Shown here one piece after another: positions 54,640 to 64,000 of a stretch of 64,000 nt of DNA (the stretch's first letter is position 1; each line of letters begins with the position of its first letter). The DNA lies in assembly GCA_018417955.1 (NCBI GenBank), contig JACTVC010000001.1, positions 3,286,001 to 3,350,000 on the forward strand. Reading direction: 5' to 3'. The notes beneath the pieces were generated by a model. It had not been told where the DNA came from and made no database searches. It worked only from the letters and a program-made list of their open reading frames with translations. This DNA comes from Laccaria trichodermophora (Eukaryota > Basidiomycota > Agaricomycetes > Agaricales > Hydnangiaceae). Both the position numbers and the translations under genes were made by a program.

Positions 54640-54990
54640 ATTCATCTCCGACTCACAACCTTCTCTCTACTGACCATCGCTTCAACCATCGAAACTGTTA
54701 TGAAAAGTCTCACTCAAATTTTTTGGGCTTGTCATTCCTGTTGAAGATATACTGATGTAGCAAGTGTTTTTGAATTCTGGAGCGTCACGACTTCAATATT
54801 CAACTCCGACTCACAACCATATCTCTCCCTGCTTCCACCATGAAAATTGCTATGAGAAGTCCTACTCAGAACCTCTCTTTCTCAGATGTATATGCGCAGT
54901 CAGTGTGCATTCCCTCTTCCTTTGTCCCAGCACGTGAGTCCGAAGTGGAGTACTATTTCTAGTGTGTAAAGCTTCTACATCAGCAAACCT
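54640..54990. repeat. Dispersed repeat, two adjacent copies
   Basis: 54645-54720 and 54790-54990 share TCCGACTCACAACC, CCACCAT-like and AGAAGTCC-like words with 63405-63600. The longer copy also contains GATGTATATGC and CACGTGAGTCC, as does the third. No coding content. Confidence 0.65.
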
Positions 54991-55980
54991 ACAGATTACT
55001 TGTCAGCTTTTTGCAACTTTTTGTGGCTGACAGCATGTTGACAAGTCACAAGCTGAAAAAAGTTCGCAAGTCGACAAGTTATTGGCTAGGTCGGATACAT
55101 CTTATATACAAGTACATTTACTCTTGTAAAAATTTATGTGTGATGGTCAGTGTACTGATTACTAACAAAGTTAGCACGAAATGTATCCAACAATTGAGTA
55201 ACGGGAGAATCCGACAAGATAACTTGTAGACCACAGCACCCATTTCTTTTGAACTCGGGCCGTACAACGTACAAGCATGTCTCTGACTCAGGATATCACC
55301 AATAGGAACTAATGAATAACAGCATGTGAGTGACGATGATTCTCAAAATTGCATGGAAAGAAAATGACGCACCCAATAATCGTGCCCTACATGCCAGAAA
55401 GCTCCGGAATCCGGATCGGTCTCTACAAACCCAGCGTCATATCGCGCATACCCATTACGCGAATTGGGGTTGGAGCGAACATATTCATGGTACATTCCAC
55501 CTGCGCCACAGAGACCAAGGCAGAGCATAGGGTGGAAGTGGAGTACGGAAAGCACACGCAAAGTGTTGCTCACTTGTCAAATGGGGTTGTCCGAACTATG
55601 TGTAGGGGCTGGTAGGGGGTATGACTTTTGAGTGGAAGGACGGTGTGATATTTCAGTGACGTGTTGGACCAATCAGGTTGTGGAATTCACGAGAACAGTC
55701 GCTGCGCGAGCAGGAAGGCATCTGTGGGTGGCAAAAGCAAGAGTGAGGAACACAAGAGAAAGATGGTGGACATTGTATGAAGTTTGCGAAAAAGTGGTTC
55801 GACTCGCTTATATATAATATAATAAGCAGTAACCAAGGTATGACAGCTGATGCGCATCTTGTTCCCTCCCAATTCCCACCCATTTTGAGTTCCCAGTACG
55901 CTCTCCCTACCAATGCTTGGAGATGAATCATTGAGATGTCTATCCTGCTCTCCAGGCTGTCATTGCTGATTCACAAGTGG
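54991..55980. other. No gene recognised
   Basis: Short overlapping frames on both strands around 55330-55620 and 55632-55930 show no domain. Confidence 0.4.
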
Positions 55981-56520
55981 TAAACCGGCTTGTATCACTG
56001 GAGCGAGTCTGGGCATAGGGTATCCTGGTATGTTCCAGTTCAATCTGAGTTTTCAAGACTCTAACATTCCCTTTGTTGTTATAGAGGGAATCACATCAGC
56101 CTTTGCCAAGGCAGGTGCATCCGGCTTGGTCCTAGCTGCGCAGAATGTGCAGAAGCTGGAGGAAACGAAGGCGCAACAGCAAAGCCGAGGTCGGTGGTGA
56201 GCGTCGACACAACCTCGCTTGAGGCTGTCAGCGTCCTCGAACAGGCAGTGAAAGGTTTATTCGGCCACGTCGATATCCTCGTCAACAATGCTGGGATTGG
56301 CGGACGAGGTCTCGTCAAGGATACTGACGTCAATAAGTGGTGGACCGACATGGTGCGTTTTATCTTCCCTTGGCCCACCCGAAGATGTTGATCATTTTTC
56401 CCTCTCAGAAGTCAACGTCAAAGGGATGTTCCTCGTCACTCAAGTATACTTCCACCCCCTGCCCGCTAACAAGCGAGGCTTTATTGGCAACGTCGCGGTC
56501 TTATGCTGTGGAGATGGTGG
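55981..56520 (+). pseudogene. Short-chain dehydrogenase/reductase fragment
   Basis: The nucleotide-binding start is visible as CITGASLGIG (TGxxxGIG motif) at about 55988-56020. After an intron-like gap come SAFAKAGASGLVLAAQN, then in another frame VVSVDTTSLEAVSVLEQAVK and VDILVNNAGIGGRG (the NNAG motif), then VNVKGMFLVTQ. A frame break lies near 56185 with a TGA in the first frame. The catalytic YxxxK region and the C-terminus are not found. I read it as a broken copy of an NAD(P)-dependent SDR oxidoreductase. The substrate cannot be told. Confidence 0.75.
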
Positions 56521-56699
56521 TACTCAGCGCAAGCACGCCGCAGAAGGTGGATGTCCCCAAGCACTACCTACTTCATCATTTCCCTCATACTTCACATCCA
56601 TTATCCCTGACACTTTCTATTCACTCGATCTGTGTATAGGCAATTCGACCGTAATCGGGTGTAATGTCGTTCCCTCGTAGTTATTGAAGTACTATTTCC

Positions 56700-57000
56700 T
56701 CCTAATAGTGATACTATACAATTACAATAACTTGCTATAGCTACTGCTCCTTTATTATTGAATACCAAAAATCAGGTTACAGCTTTTCTCAACTTGTTGG
56801 CTTGTTGGAACTTGTCAAACGATTTCTCAACTCAACTTGTCAGATTTTTGGATCTACTTGTCAACTTGTGACTTGCGGCTCGTTTGAACTCGTTTGGACT
56901 CGTACGAGTTGAAACAAGCCCAAACAAGTCATGACAAGCGGACTGTAGAAATACTGATGTAGACTAAAATAATCAAGCGAGCAGGTGCTGTTGATGAATT
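56700..57000. other. ACTTG/CAAGT-rich low-complexity spacer
   Basis: Words such as ACTTGTCA and CAAACAAGTC alternate on both strands between 56790 and 56940. No gene. Confidence 0.5.
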
Positions 57001-57008
57001 CGAACTTT

Positions 57009-57862
57009 CACCTTAAACAAGGGATGATCGGGCAGTTAAGCGAAGCCCTTGACGGATTCTGTGACAAAGTAATCATTTTTGCATCAGTTATGTAATTACA
57101 ACAAACCAATGGGAAATTTTTTATTGTGACCGTATGTCTGCCAATTGTTCAAAGGGGGCTGACAGAGAAAAAACACTTAATGTGCTTATTGTTTAAATTT
57201 GCCCACAACTGTGTTACCTAGGCAAAGCTTTGCAAAAAATAAAAGTTTTTCCTATTGCCAAAGAGACAGACTGAATTGTTCCTGAAATTTGTTATGTTTA
57301 CAAATTTTAATTCCTCCCAGCCTTTTGTCCTGAGGAGTACCTCAAGACACATTTTAAAAATAATAACAACATTTCTTTTACATCTGGACATCACCTTTGC
57401 ACAATAAGCAAACACGCCGTCAATATATAAATTTTCCCATAAGTCTGTGTTAATTACATAAGAGGTGCAAAAATGATTAGTTTGTCACGCAAGCTGTCAA
57501 AGGCTTCGCTTACAGTGTTTTGCATGTGAGATTGGAATTCAAATCTCACGAAAACTTGTTTGTTCTTGTGGTCTGTGACTGATGGGAGTCTACGTTCAAT
57601 CATCGACGTAAATGCGGGTTCCAAGGGAGGGGACTCCTCCACTTGAAGAAAATTAGGATCTAGTCGGAAGACTAGATCGTTTATCGGCTACCCGTGACCT
57701 TCACTAAGAGCACTTTGGCAAAGGAAGTTCAACGTTCAACGCTGTGACACCGAGGAAGGCAACGTCACACATTACAAGAACAAACAAGTTTTCGTGAGAT
57801 TTGGTTTCCAATCTCACATGCAAAACACTGTAGCTACCCGATCATCCCTTGTTTAAGGTGTT
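57009..57862. repeat. Inverted repeat interrupted by a MITE
   Basis: The right arm (about 57765-57862, reverse complement) reads CACCTTAAACAAGGGATGATCGGG, then CTACAGTGTTTTGCATGTGAG. The left arm has the same order, but its halves (57009-57036 and 57513-57570) are split by a 472-bp insertion. Confidence 0.8.
57039..57510. mobile_element. Tc1/mariner-like MITE with TA target duplication, nested
   Basis: Terminal inverted repeats of about 60 bp start AGCGAAGCCCTTGAC and end GTCAAAGGCTTCGCT. They also share GTGACAAA, TAATCATTTTTGCA and TTATGTAATTA. TA flanks both sides (57037-57038 and 57511-57512), and the partner arm of the surrounding inverted repeat shows the uninterrupted site. No transposase frame is present. 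Confidence 0.87.
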
Positions 57863-58094
57863 TGAGCAGGCAACTTCATCAAAACATAACGAAACCTTCC
57901 AGACGCTCGACCAATATTACTACTTGTGACACCTTTGATTTCACCAATCTTGTCCAACACGTGGGGGTGCTGTCGGGCCTTTCGGCCCTTTCCGAGCGAC
58001 CCAATCTGAATGTGTACTCAACGTGTACTACTACAAACCATTTGGCATTACGATCCTATTCACTACCGCCAACGGTCGAGGATTATAGGACGCG

Positions 58095-60999
58095 ATGGCT
58101 GTGATTCGCCGAAAACTCGTCCTTGTAGGCGACGGTTGTGCAGGGAAGGTTTGACCAGACAAATCGCAATGCGAATTGCACAGATAACATTGATTGTATC
58201 TCGCAGACGTACTTGATCATTGTGTTCTCAAAAGGAGTCTATCCAGAGGTATGCCGATAATCAATTGATTGGAGCTTCACTGCTACGCTCATGAACAGGT
58301 TTGGGTCCCAACGGTCTATGAAACTTATGACGCCGACATTGAGGTGGATGGGAGGCATGTCGAGTTGGCATTATATGACACGAGTGGTCTCGATGACTAT
58401 GATCGCTTGCGTCCTCTCTCATACCCCGACTCGCACGTTGTTCTCATATGCTTCGGCATCGATAATCCCGATTCTTTGGACAACGTCGTAGAAAAGGTGC
58501 AGGACAGCTCCTCAATATTTTGGTGCTAATATTTATTTTTCGATTATCGCAGTGGATTGGTGAGGTAAACCACTTCTGTCGGGGACTTCCTATGATCCTT
58601 GTAGGCTTGCAAAAAGACCTCAGAAAAGATCCGAAAACCATTGACAAACTACGGAGGACTAGGCAACATCCAGTGAGCGTTGAAGAGGTAGGTTGAACTA
58701 CACTTGGAAGGGACACCCTCGCCCACTACTATTTCATACCAGGGACAGGAAGTGGCCAAGAAAATCGGAGCGAGGCACTACGTTGAATGCTCTAGCAAGA
58801 CTGGAGAAGGGGTTCGCGAAGTGTTTCAGATTGCAACCCGCGAGGCATTGCGCCCCCGCCCAAAACCCCCTCCAAAGAGGTTTGATAAACTCAAGGGACT
58901 GTTAAAGTCATCTTCGAAAAACGAAGATGTGGATTCTGAAATAGCGCCTCAACTAGATGCCTCCGAAGAGCAAGAGTTGAAGAAATTATTGGCAGCAGCG
59001 GTCGCCGTTGCACCCCCTCCGCTTGAAAAGTTTAGGTTGTTGATCATCGGAAAAACGGGGTGTGGCAAAACCACAATTCTGTGTAAAGTTAGCATTTCAG
59101 GGCAGTATTTGCATCTTATGAAGCCACTAACTTTTCATTCCAGGTGTGTGGCGGAAACATGGTAAGAATGACCAAGCTCTCGCAAGGTTTAATTTCATTC
59201 CGCCATTTCAGGTGGACGCGCCTAGCACCACGGTGAGTGCAAAGTCATTCCACTCGTAGTATCTCGCACATGCCAACTTAAGGCGTCTAAAGAGAGGTAC
59301 CCATAATATTGAAAAAGAAATTCAATTCGAAGGGAACAACAAGATTATTGCGCATGATTCCGAAGGATTTGAGGCAGGAAAGCGGGCAGAGATGGACGTT
59401 GTTTGGAAATTTATCGAAAATCGTTCACACGCAAAAGACATAAATCAGAAATTGCATTTGGTGTGGTGCGTCTTCTTCCTTTTCTTCATTATGGGCAAGC
59501 TCAACCGAATTGCCACAGGTACTGCACGGAGATGAATTCTCGTCCCATCCAGCAAGCAGAGAAAGATTTTTTTTCGATGCCTTTGACAGGTAAGGTTCAA
59601 AGATGGATTACCTTCTTTAATCGTGACGTTTCCCATAGTGCCCGTGGTGGCCATTGTGACCAAGTTCGACACATTTCTACAAGATGCGCAGCAGAAACTG
59701 GAAGAAAGAGCCGAAGAAGAAGACGAGGAAATGGACGATGACGAGCTTGAAAAACTTGCTATGATTGAGGCGGACAAACGATTCGAGCAGCACTACAAGA
59801 AGCCCCTTTTGAGTATGCAGCATCCACCAAGGGCTGTTGTGACTCTATCTAAAGGTGAATTAGCTTGTTGTGCAAAGTCGCATCGAGTTTGACAAGAAGT
59901 TTCTTGAAGTGCACGAGTCAGCTCCGGACAATGGTCGATTAGCCCGATTAATTGATGAAACGCTGAAAGTATTGTCTTTGACGGAAACGCAACGTCAAGA
60001 ACGAAGCGGTTATGACCTTCGCAATTTTTTCGCCTCCGCCCAAAGTGCCGATACTAAGGTTAGACTCATCACTTCTGCTTCGTAAGTATCGTCTCACCTT
60101 CATCACTGCGTCTTTCGCTCATTGAACGTTGACCCCTGTTTCTCTAGGAATGGGTTAAATTGTTGGTGCTTAATAAATATATTTCATTCCCTTTTCAACG
60201 ACTATTTCCTCAGGGAACTATCACAAAAATCACTCCGAGAAGATGTTCCGTGGTGGACCTTTCATCAAGACTTGGGACACCTTTTGGACAGACCCTACAT
60301 CGGGGCCTCAAGCACCCATCAAGGTAAATGATTCAATCCACCGTAATACCAAGTTCATTGATATTTTTCTTCCCACAAGCTTGTTCGTCTCTTGGAAAAA
60401 AATTTGGATGACAGCCGACGTCTCATAGGCCACCGGCAATCATCCGACTTCACCGAGGTGAATGCCCACCCGGATTTGATGGCTTTTTGTAGGTGGGAAC
60501 AGCGGGTAGCAGGTTAGTGAATGTTTTCTTGGTTACAATGGGCATCAATAGGCTGACTACGGCAATGCGAAGACACGGCGCTCATCATGGAGAAAGTCTA
60601 TGTTTTCAATATCAACGACGAGAAGACACTTGAAGCCATGATAAAATGGTATGATCAGGGCACCAAGACTGCGACATACATTCGGAAGGAAATAATGCAA
60701 CTCTATCGAGAACGCCGGTCAGAGAGGTACCAGGTACCAAAGGAATGGTCCGTGGAGATTGCACAGCCGTTAATCGATATTGTCTGCAATCGACCAGTTG
60801 AGGTTCCAGGTTAGGTTCATGAGCAGATTACAAGAACGCGTACTATGTGCACTAACTACATTAAATATACTCACTAACAACAGTTTCCGATCCAGCACTT
60901 GAATCTCCACCCCTTCCAGGAAACGCGTTTGTAGTCTCCCGACACCGTCTGCGGCAAATATCACTAATTCTACTCATTAGTCATTTCAACATGGCTTGA
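58095..60999 (+). CDS. Rho-like GTPase fused to a second P-loop GTPase domain
   Basis: The N-terminal half (exons 58095-58148, 58207-58248, 58299-58496, 58553-58687, then from 58743) is a Rho1-like G domain: GDGCAGKT (P-loop), VPTVYETY (switch I), [25 protein letters not shown] (switch II), QKDL (G4) and [14 protein letters not shown] (G5). Instead of a CaaX end it runs through a linker rich in Ser, Glu and Pro into a second domain: [13 protein letters not shown] (P-loop), [19 protein letters not shown] (TKxD) and a long helical C-terminal part ([21 protein letters not shown], ending HFNMA, stop at 60997). Introns of 50-60 nt join in phase from start to 59910; joins between 60085 and 60300 are less certain. 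In Rho proteins switch II reads AGQE; here it reads SGLD, so the catalytic Gln is Leu. Confidence 0.85.
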
Positions 61000-61944
61000 A
61001 TCCCATGGAGCATGGCATTCTCGCAAGGTTAAAGAAGATAAAGTACCTGAGTCAACGTCCATTCAGAATCGTAACTTACTTCATCATCCAAAGTGTCCGC
61101 TTCTTCGTCAGTCTAGGGTCACGTTTATTAATCAGCGAGACTGGCATATCCGCAAGCGAATCCTTGCCTGTAAACTGAAAATTTCCGTTTGGGGGTTGAA
61201 CAAAACGGACTCGAAGGGAAGAACGCAAACATGATCTAAAAATAGACCACTGGTGCTGTGACCGACGTGATGTCTGGTCACTGCTTTCAACGTCCGCTAC
61301 GTTGCTGCTGTGGTTGGCATAAGTACGGATTCCAGAGCGCTCGTCTCGACCCTGCTCCATGCTGAAGCCGCTCCTAGACCTCAATATTCGATATGAGCCG
61401 AAGCGCTTTCTTCTACATACATAAATGTGCTTGAACCGCAAACGGCGCAAAGTAGGCTCAATCTCCATTATGAAATGATTATGAACAAATTTCTTTCCAT
61501 AGCGGCGTCCTCATCCATCGCGTTGTTGCACCCAGGATCTGAAAGTAGTGGAAGATATGGCATAGTGCTGCTCCTCTGCTCCCGCCTTTTCTCTGTACCT
61601 TATGTTCCTCATCCTTCATCATCGCCGTGTGCCCTCTTCTCTCTTGTCTCAAGCACAGTCCACTCTCTAGAGACCTGTCTTCAGGGCTCGTCTATGCAGC
61701 TTCCAACTTCCCCCGAGGTTTCTGCTCTGCTTGTCAATGAAGGCATTCTACAAACCCTCGCCAACCCTGATAGCTGAAATATCTGAAAGTCATAACGATT
61801 TTGATTGAATTCAGTGAGTTGACGAGAGAACTCATACTTTTCACTGATCTAACCTGCTAGCAAAGGACTCTCGCATGAAATGGCCTCAAAGTCAATGTCA
61901 TACCCTCCTGCGTAACACCGCTTACGATACGACGATATTGCTAG
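61000..61944. other. No gene recognised
   Basis: Short frames only. The last 80 bp before 61945 resemble the eL27 intron that precedes the matching exon (shared CGTAACA and TGCTAG). Confidence 0.4.
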
Positions 61945-62046
61945 GTCGCAATCGTCCTCCAAGGTCGTCAAGCCGGAAAGAAGGTCGTAATTATCAAGCA
62001 GCTGGGTGAAGAGCCGGAAGAGCACTGGCACCCGTCCCCGCACGCC
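61945..62046 (+). pseudogene. eL27 exon fragment
   Basis: It matches the exon of the eL27 gene starting at 29372 (GTCGCAATCGTCCTCCAAGG, then AAGAAGGTCGT and ATCAAGCAGCTG). It ends with the HPFPHA region and then diverges. It carries no start, and one codon of the VVVIKQ stretch is changed. Confidence 0.85.
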
Positions 62047-62184
62047 AAAGTACAAAAGGCTTTACTTAACCTTGGAATTCCACTTTTGTGCGTAAATCTC
62101 CTTTGACCCGCAACAGTTCGGCCTTTGACAGGCAGCCATCTCTGCTTTATAGCACTGAACAAATTCATCATATGAACCTCATGG

Positions 62185-63220
62185 TCTGACAGCTTTACAT
62201 CCCAGGCACGGGACCAACCGCCGCATCGCGCCAGCCAGCGGCAACCACAACAACAACCAGCTAAACATCTTTGGCAGCAACAACCCCCAACAACAACTTC
62301 ATCAAACCCAACAGTCAGTATTTAGTATTCAGCCGACAAAGTCGTTACAAACGCAGCCGAAGCTACCAACAACCAGCTGCATGTGGAGGTCTCTTTGGAA
62401 GCACTACAACCACGCAACAGCCAGCTGCGACTGGCGGTCTTTTGGGCGGCACTCACGCAACAGTCACCTGGTCAGTCTCTACACTTCCTTCCTTCCCTCT
62501 TTGAAAGTAAGAGAACGAATCCTGATCTATATACAGCATGGTCCCAGTAATAGCCACAACCTCCGCGACCGCGTCAATGCCCAAAACCAACAAGCAACCG
62601 ACACAAAAAACTCGGCGACCTCAAGCCGCTTCTCGAAGCCCTAACCACCGCGCATTCCATCTCCAACTCTACCCGCCTCCTCCGCGCATCGGCAAAACAA
62701 ACCTAGATCGTACATTGATTGTTGACGTCCATGCAGTATTTGCATTTGTTGATTCCTTCGGCCAGGTCTTCAGAGATGGGGGGGACGTTGGAGGAGATTG
62801 AGGATGAGATTAGGAAGGGACGGGTGAAGGGGAGGTTAAATGAGCTCTGGGCGTTGCTTGATGCTGTTAATGCTTCCATTGAGAGGGGACGAGGAGGGGG
62901 TGGGGGCACGGGGGAGTGGGCTGTTGTTGATGATGAGGGCGTGGGGCAGATTACACAGGTGGGTTTCTTTCTTTTCGTTATTTTCGCCTTTTGAGGTTGA
63001 TTGATGTTGCGGCTTTTTTTTTTTTTCCACTTAGATCCTTTCGGAGCAGCAGGCGGGGCTGGCACACCTCACCAAGATTTTGCAAAAGTGGACCGCGGCG
63101 CCTGGTGGTGGTGGTAGTGGTGGTGGTGGGATGAATGGAGATGAGGTGGTTGAGAGGGAGAAGCTTTGGAGTAATCTTTAGAGTTCAACGAATACCTTGC
63201 GGAAGAGTGCGTTGCGTTGA
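62185..63220 (+). pseudogene. Truncated Nup57-type nucleoporin copy
   Basis: This is a decayed duplicate of 30384-33043. The start region is recognisable, and the GLFG array is cut down to two or three units (QQPAACGGLFGST and QQPAATGGLLGG). The helical C-terminal part (EEIEDEIRKGRVKGRLNELWALLDAVNAS, then ILSEQQAGLAHLTKILQK) is well kept. Several frame shifts occur, and a TAG replaces a Trp codon near the end (63178). It lies next to the eL27 fragment, as in the parent locus. Confidence 0.88.
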
Positions 63221-63399
63221 TGATGGTCTTCACCGCGTATTGCCAGTGTTTGGGCCTGGCACTCGCCATTTGTGTGTGGTATTACTGTGATATATATTAC
63301 ACTGTAACTCTGGCAGCGATCTCAGTGTTAATATTGTAATTCCTATCGAAGATGCATGTAGCAAGTGTCAAGTTGGTGTCAAGGTTGTTTTGCTGGAGG

Positions 63400-63640
63400 C
63401 ATCACGAATTCATCTCCGACTCACGATCACGTCTCTCTTGACCATCGCTTCCACCATCAAACTTGTTATGAGAAGTCCCACTCAAAACCTCTCGTTTGGT
63501 AGATGTATATGCTGAGTGTGCATTCTGTTGTCCTTCGTCTGAGCGCGTGAGTCCAAATTGGAGCATTTTGTAGCATTTTTCGTGCGTAAAGCTTGCTGAT
63601 ATAGTGAGCGGGTGCTGTCGATGATTTGAACTTTGGAGCA
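63400..63640. repeat. Dispersed repeat, third copy
   Basis: Shares CATCTCCGACTCAC, CCACCATC, GAGAAGTCC, AGATGTATATGCTGAG and GTGAGTCC with 54640-54990. It continues with a short stretch (GGTGCTGTCGATGA) also seen at about 56985 before the interrupted inverted repeat. Confidence 0.6.
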
Positions 63641-63829
63641 AATACAGGCCAGGCAGACTCGGACGTCAAAACATAACGGAACTTTTCAGAAGACAAAAAG
63701 TAACGACGTCGAGCATTGTCCAACACGTGGGGGTGCTGTCGGGCCTTTCCGAGCGACCCAATCTGTGCTACAAGCAACTTTGGCATTATCATATTCATTA
63801 CCGCGAACGGTCGAGGATTATAGGACGTG

Positions 63830-64000
63830 ATGGCTCTGATCCACCGAAAACTCGTCATCGTAGGTGACGGTTGCGCAGGGAAGGTTTGTCCGGACATATC
63901 GCAATGCGGAAAGTTGCATAAATGACATTGACTACTGTATGTCGCAGACGGCGTTGCTCGTTACATTCTCGAAGGGAACCTTCCCAGAGGTATGTGGATA
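63830..64000 (+). CDS. Rho-like GTPase, paralogue, 5' part (cut by window end)
   Basis: Exon 1 (63830-63883) reads [18 protein letters not shown] and exon 2 (63948-63989) TALLVTFSKGTFPE, followed by a GTATGT donor. Exon lengths (54 and 42 nt) and phases are identical to those of the fusion gene at 58095, and about 110 bp upstream are also conserved, including CAACACGTGGGGG. The same P-loop variant GDGCAGKT is present. Whether this paralogue also carries the second G domain lies outside the window. Confidence 0.85.

Noticed and set aside
57601..57640. Short match (GCGGGTTCCAAGGG) to the start of the Ngaro element 2 A repeat
   Set aside because: Only about 20 bp match, and nothing of the rest of the A repeat follows, so it may be chance.

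Overview
The window looks like a gene-and-transposon mosaic from a basidiomycete fungus, most likely an Agaricomycete. This is inferred from very short spliceosomal introns (about 47-66 nt), a STE3-type pheromone receptor, an eight-cysteine class I hydrophobin, tandem monocarboxylate-type permeases and tyrosine-recombinase (Ngaro-type) retrotransposons. I read no species-level marker.

Layout. 1-8.9 kb: a 69-bp minisatellite, a decayed STE3 copy and an intact-looking STE3 receptor gene, then a small inverted-repeat transposon. 9-18.6 kb: conserved host genes, namely heat-shock factor (+), two tandem MFS permeases (-) and RPB9 (-). 18.6-24.4 kb: a complete Ngaro retroelement (A1-ORFs-B1-A2-B2), inserted 38 bp upstream of the RPB9 start codon. 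24.4-33 kb: hydrophobin, ribosomal protein eL27 and an FG-nucleoporin of the Nup57/Nup54 type. 33.2-33.9 kb: a hAT-type MITE with a perfect 8-bp target duplication. 35.4-42.3 kb: a second, rearranged Ngaro element between two 450-bp direct repeats; its left leader is the spliced form of the leader still carrying introns at its right side. 44.7-49.5 kb: a decayed Ty1/copia element (minus strand) with 238-bp LTRs and 5-bp target duplication. 49.7-57.5 kb: several non-autonomous inverted-repeat elements, small palindromes and a short-chain dehydrogenase fragment. 58.1-61 kb: an unusual gene fusing a Rho-like GTPase to a second G domain, with the start of a paralogue at the right edge (63.8 kb). 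Between them lies a decayed duplicate of the eL27-nucleoporin segment.

The host genes have unrelated jobs (stress transcription, transport, transcription, translation, nuclear transport, mating, cell-surface coat) and form no pathway. The most unusual items are the Rho/G-domain fusion, whose switch II carries Leu where Rho has the catalytic Gln, and the leader architecture of the Ngaro elements, where short exons bounded by introns fold as hairpins. Most copy-to-copy differences I compared by eye fall at CpG, and five in-frame stops in transposon ORFs are all TGA, consistent with methylation-linked decay.
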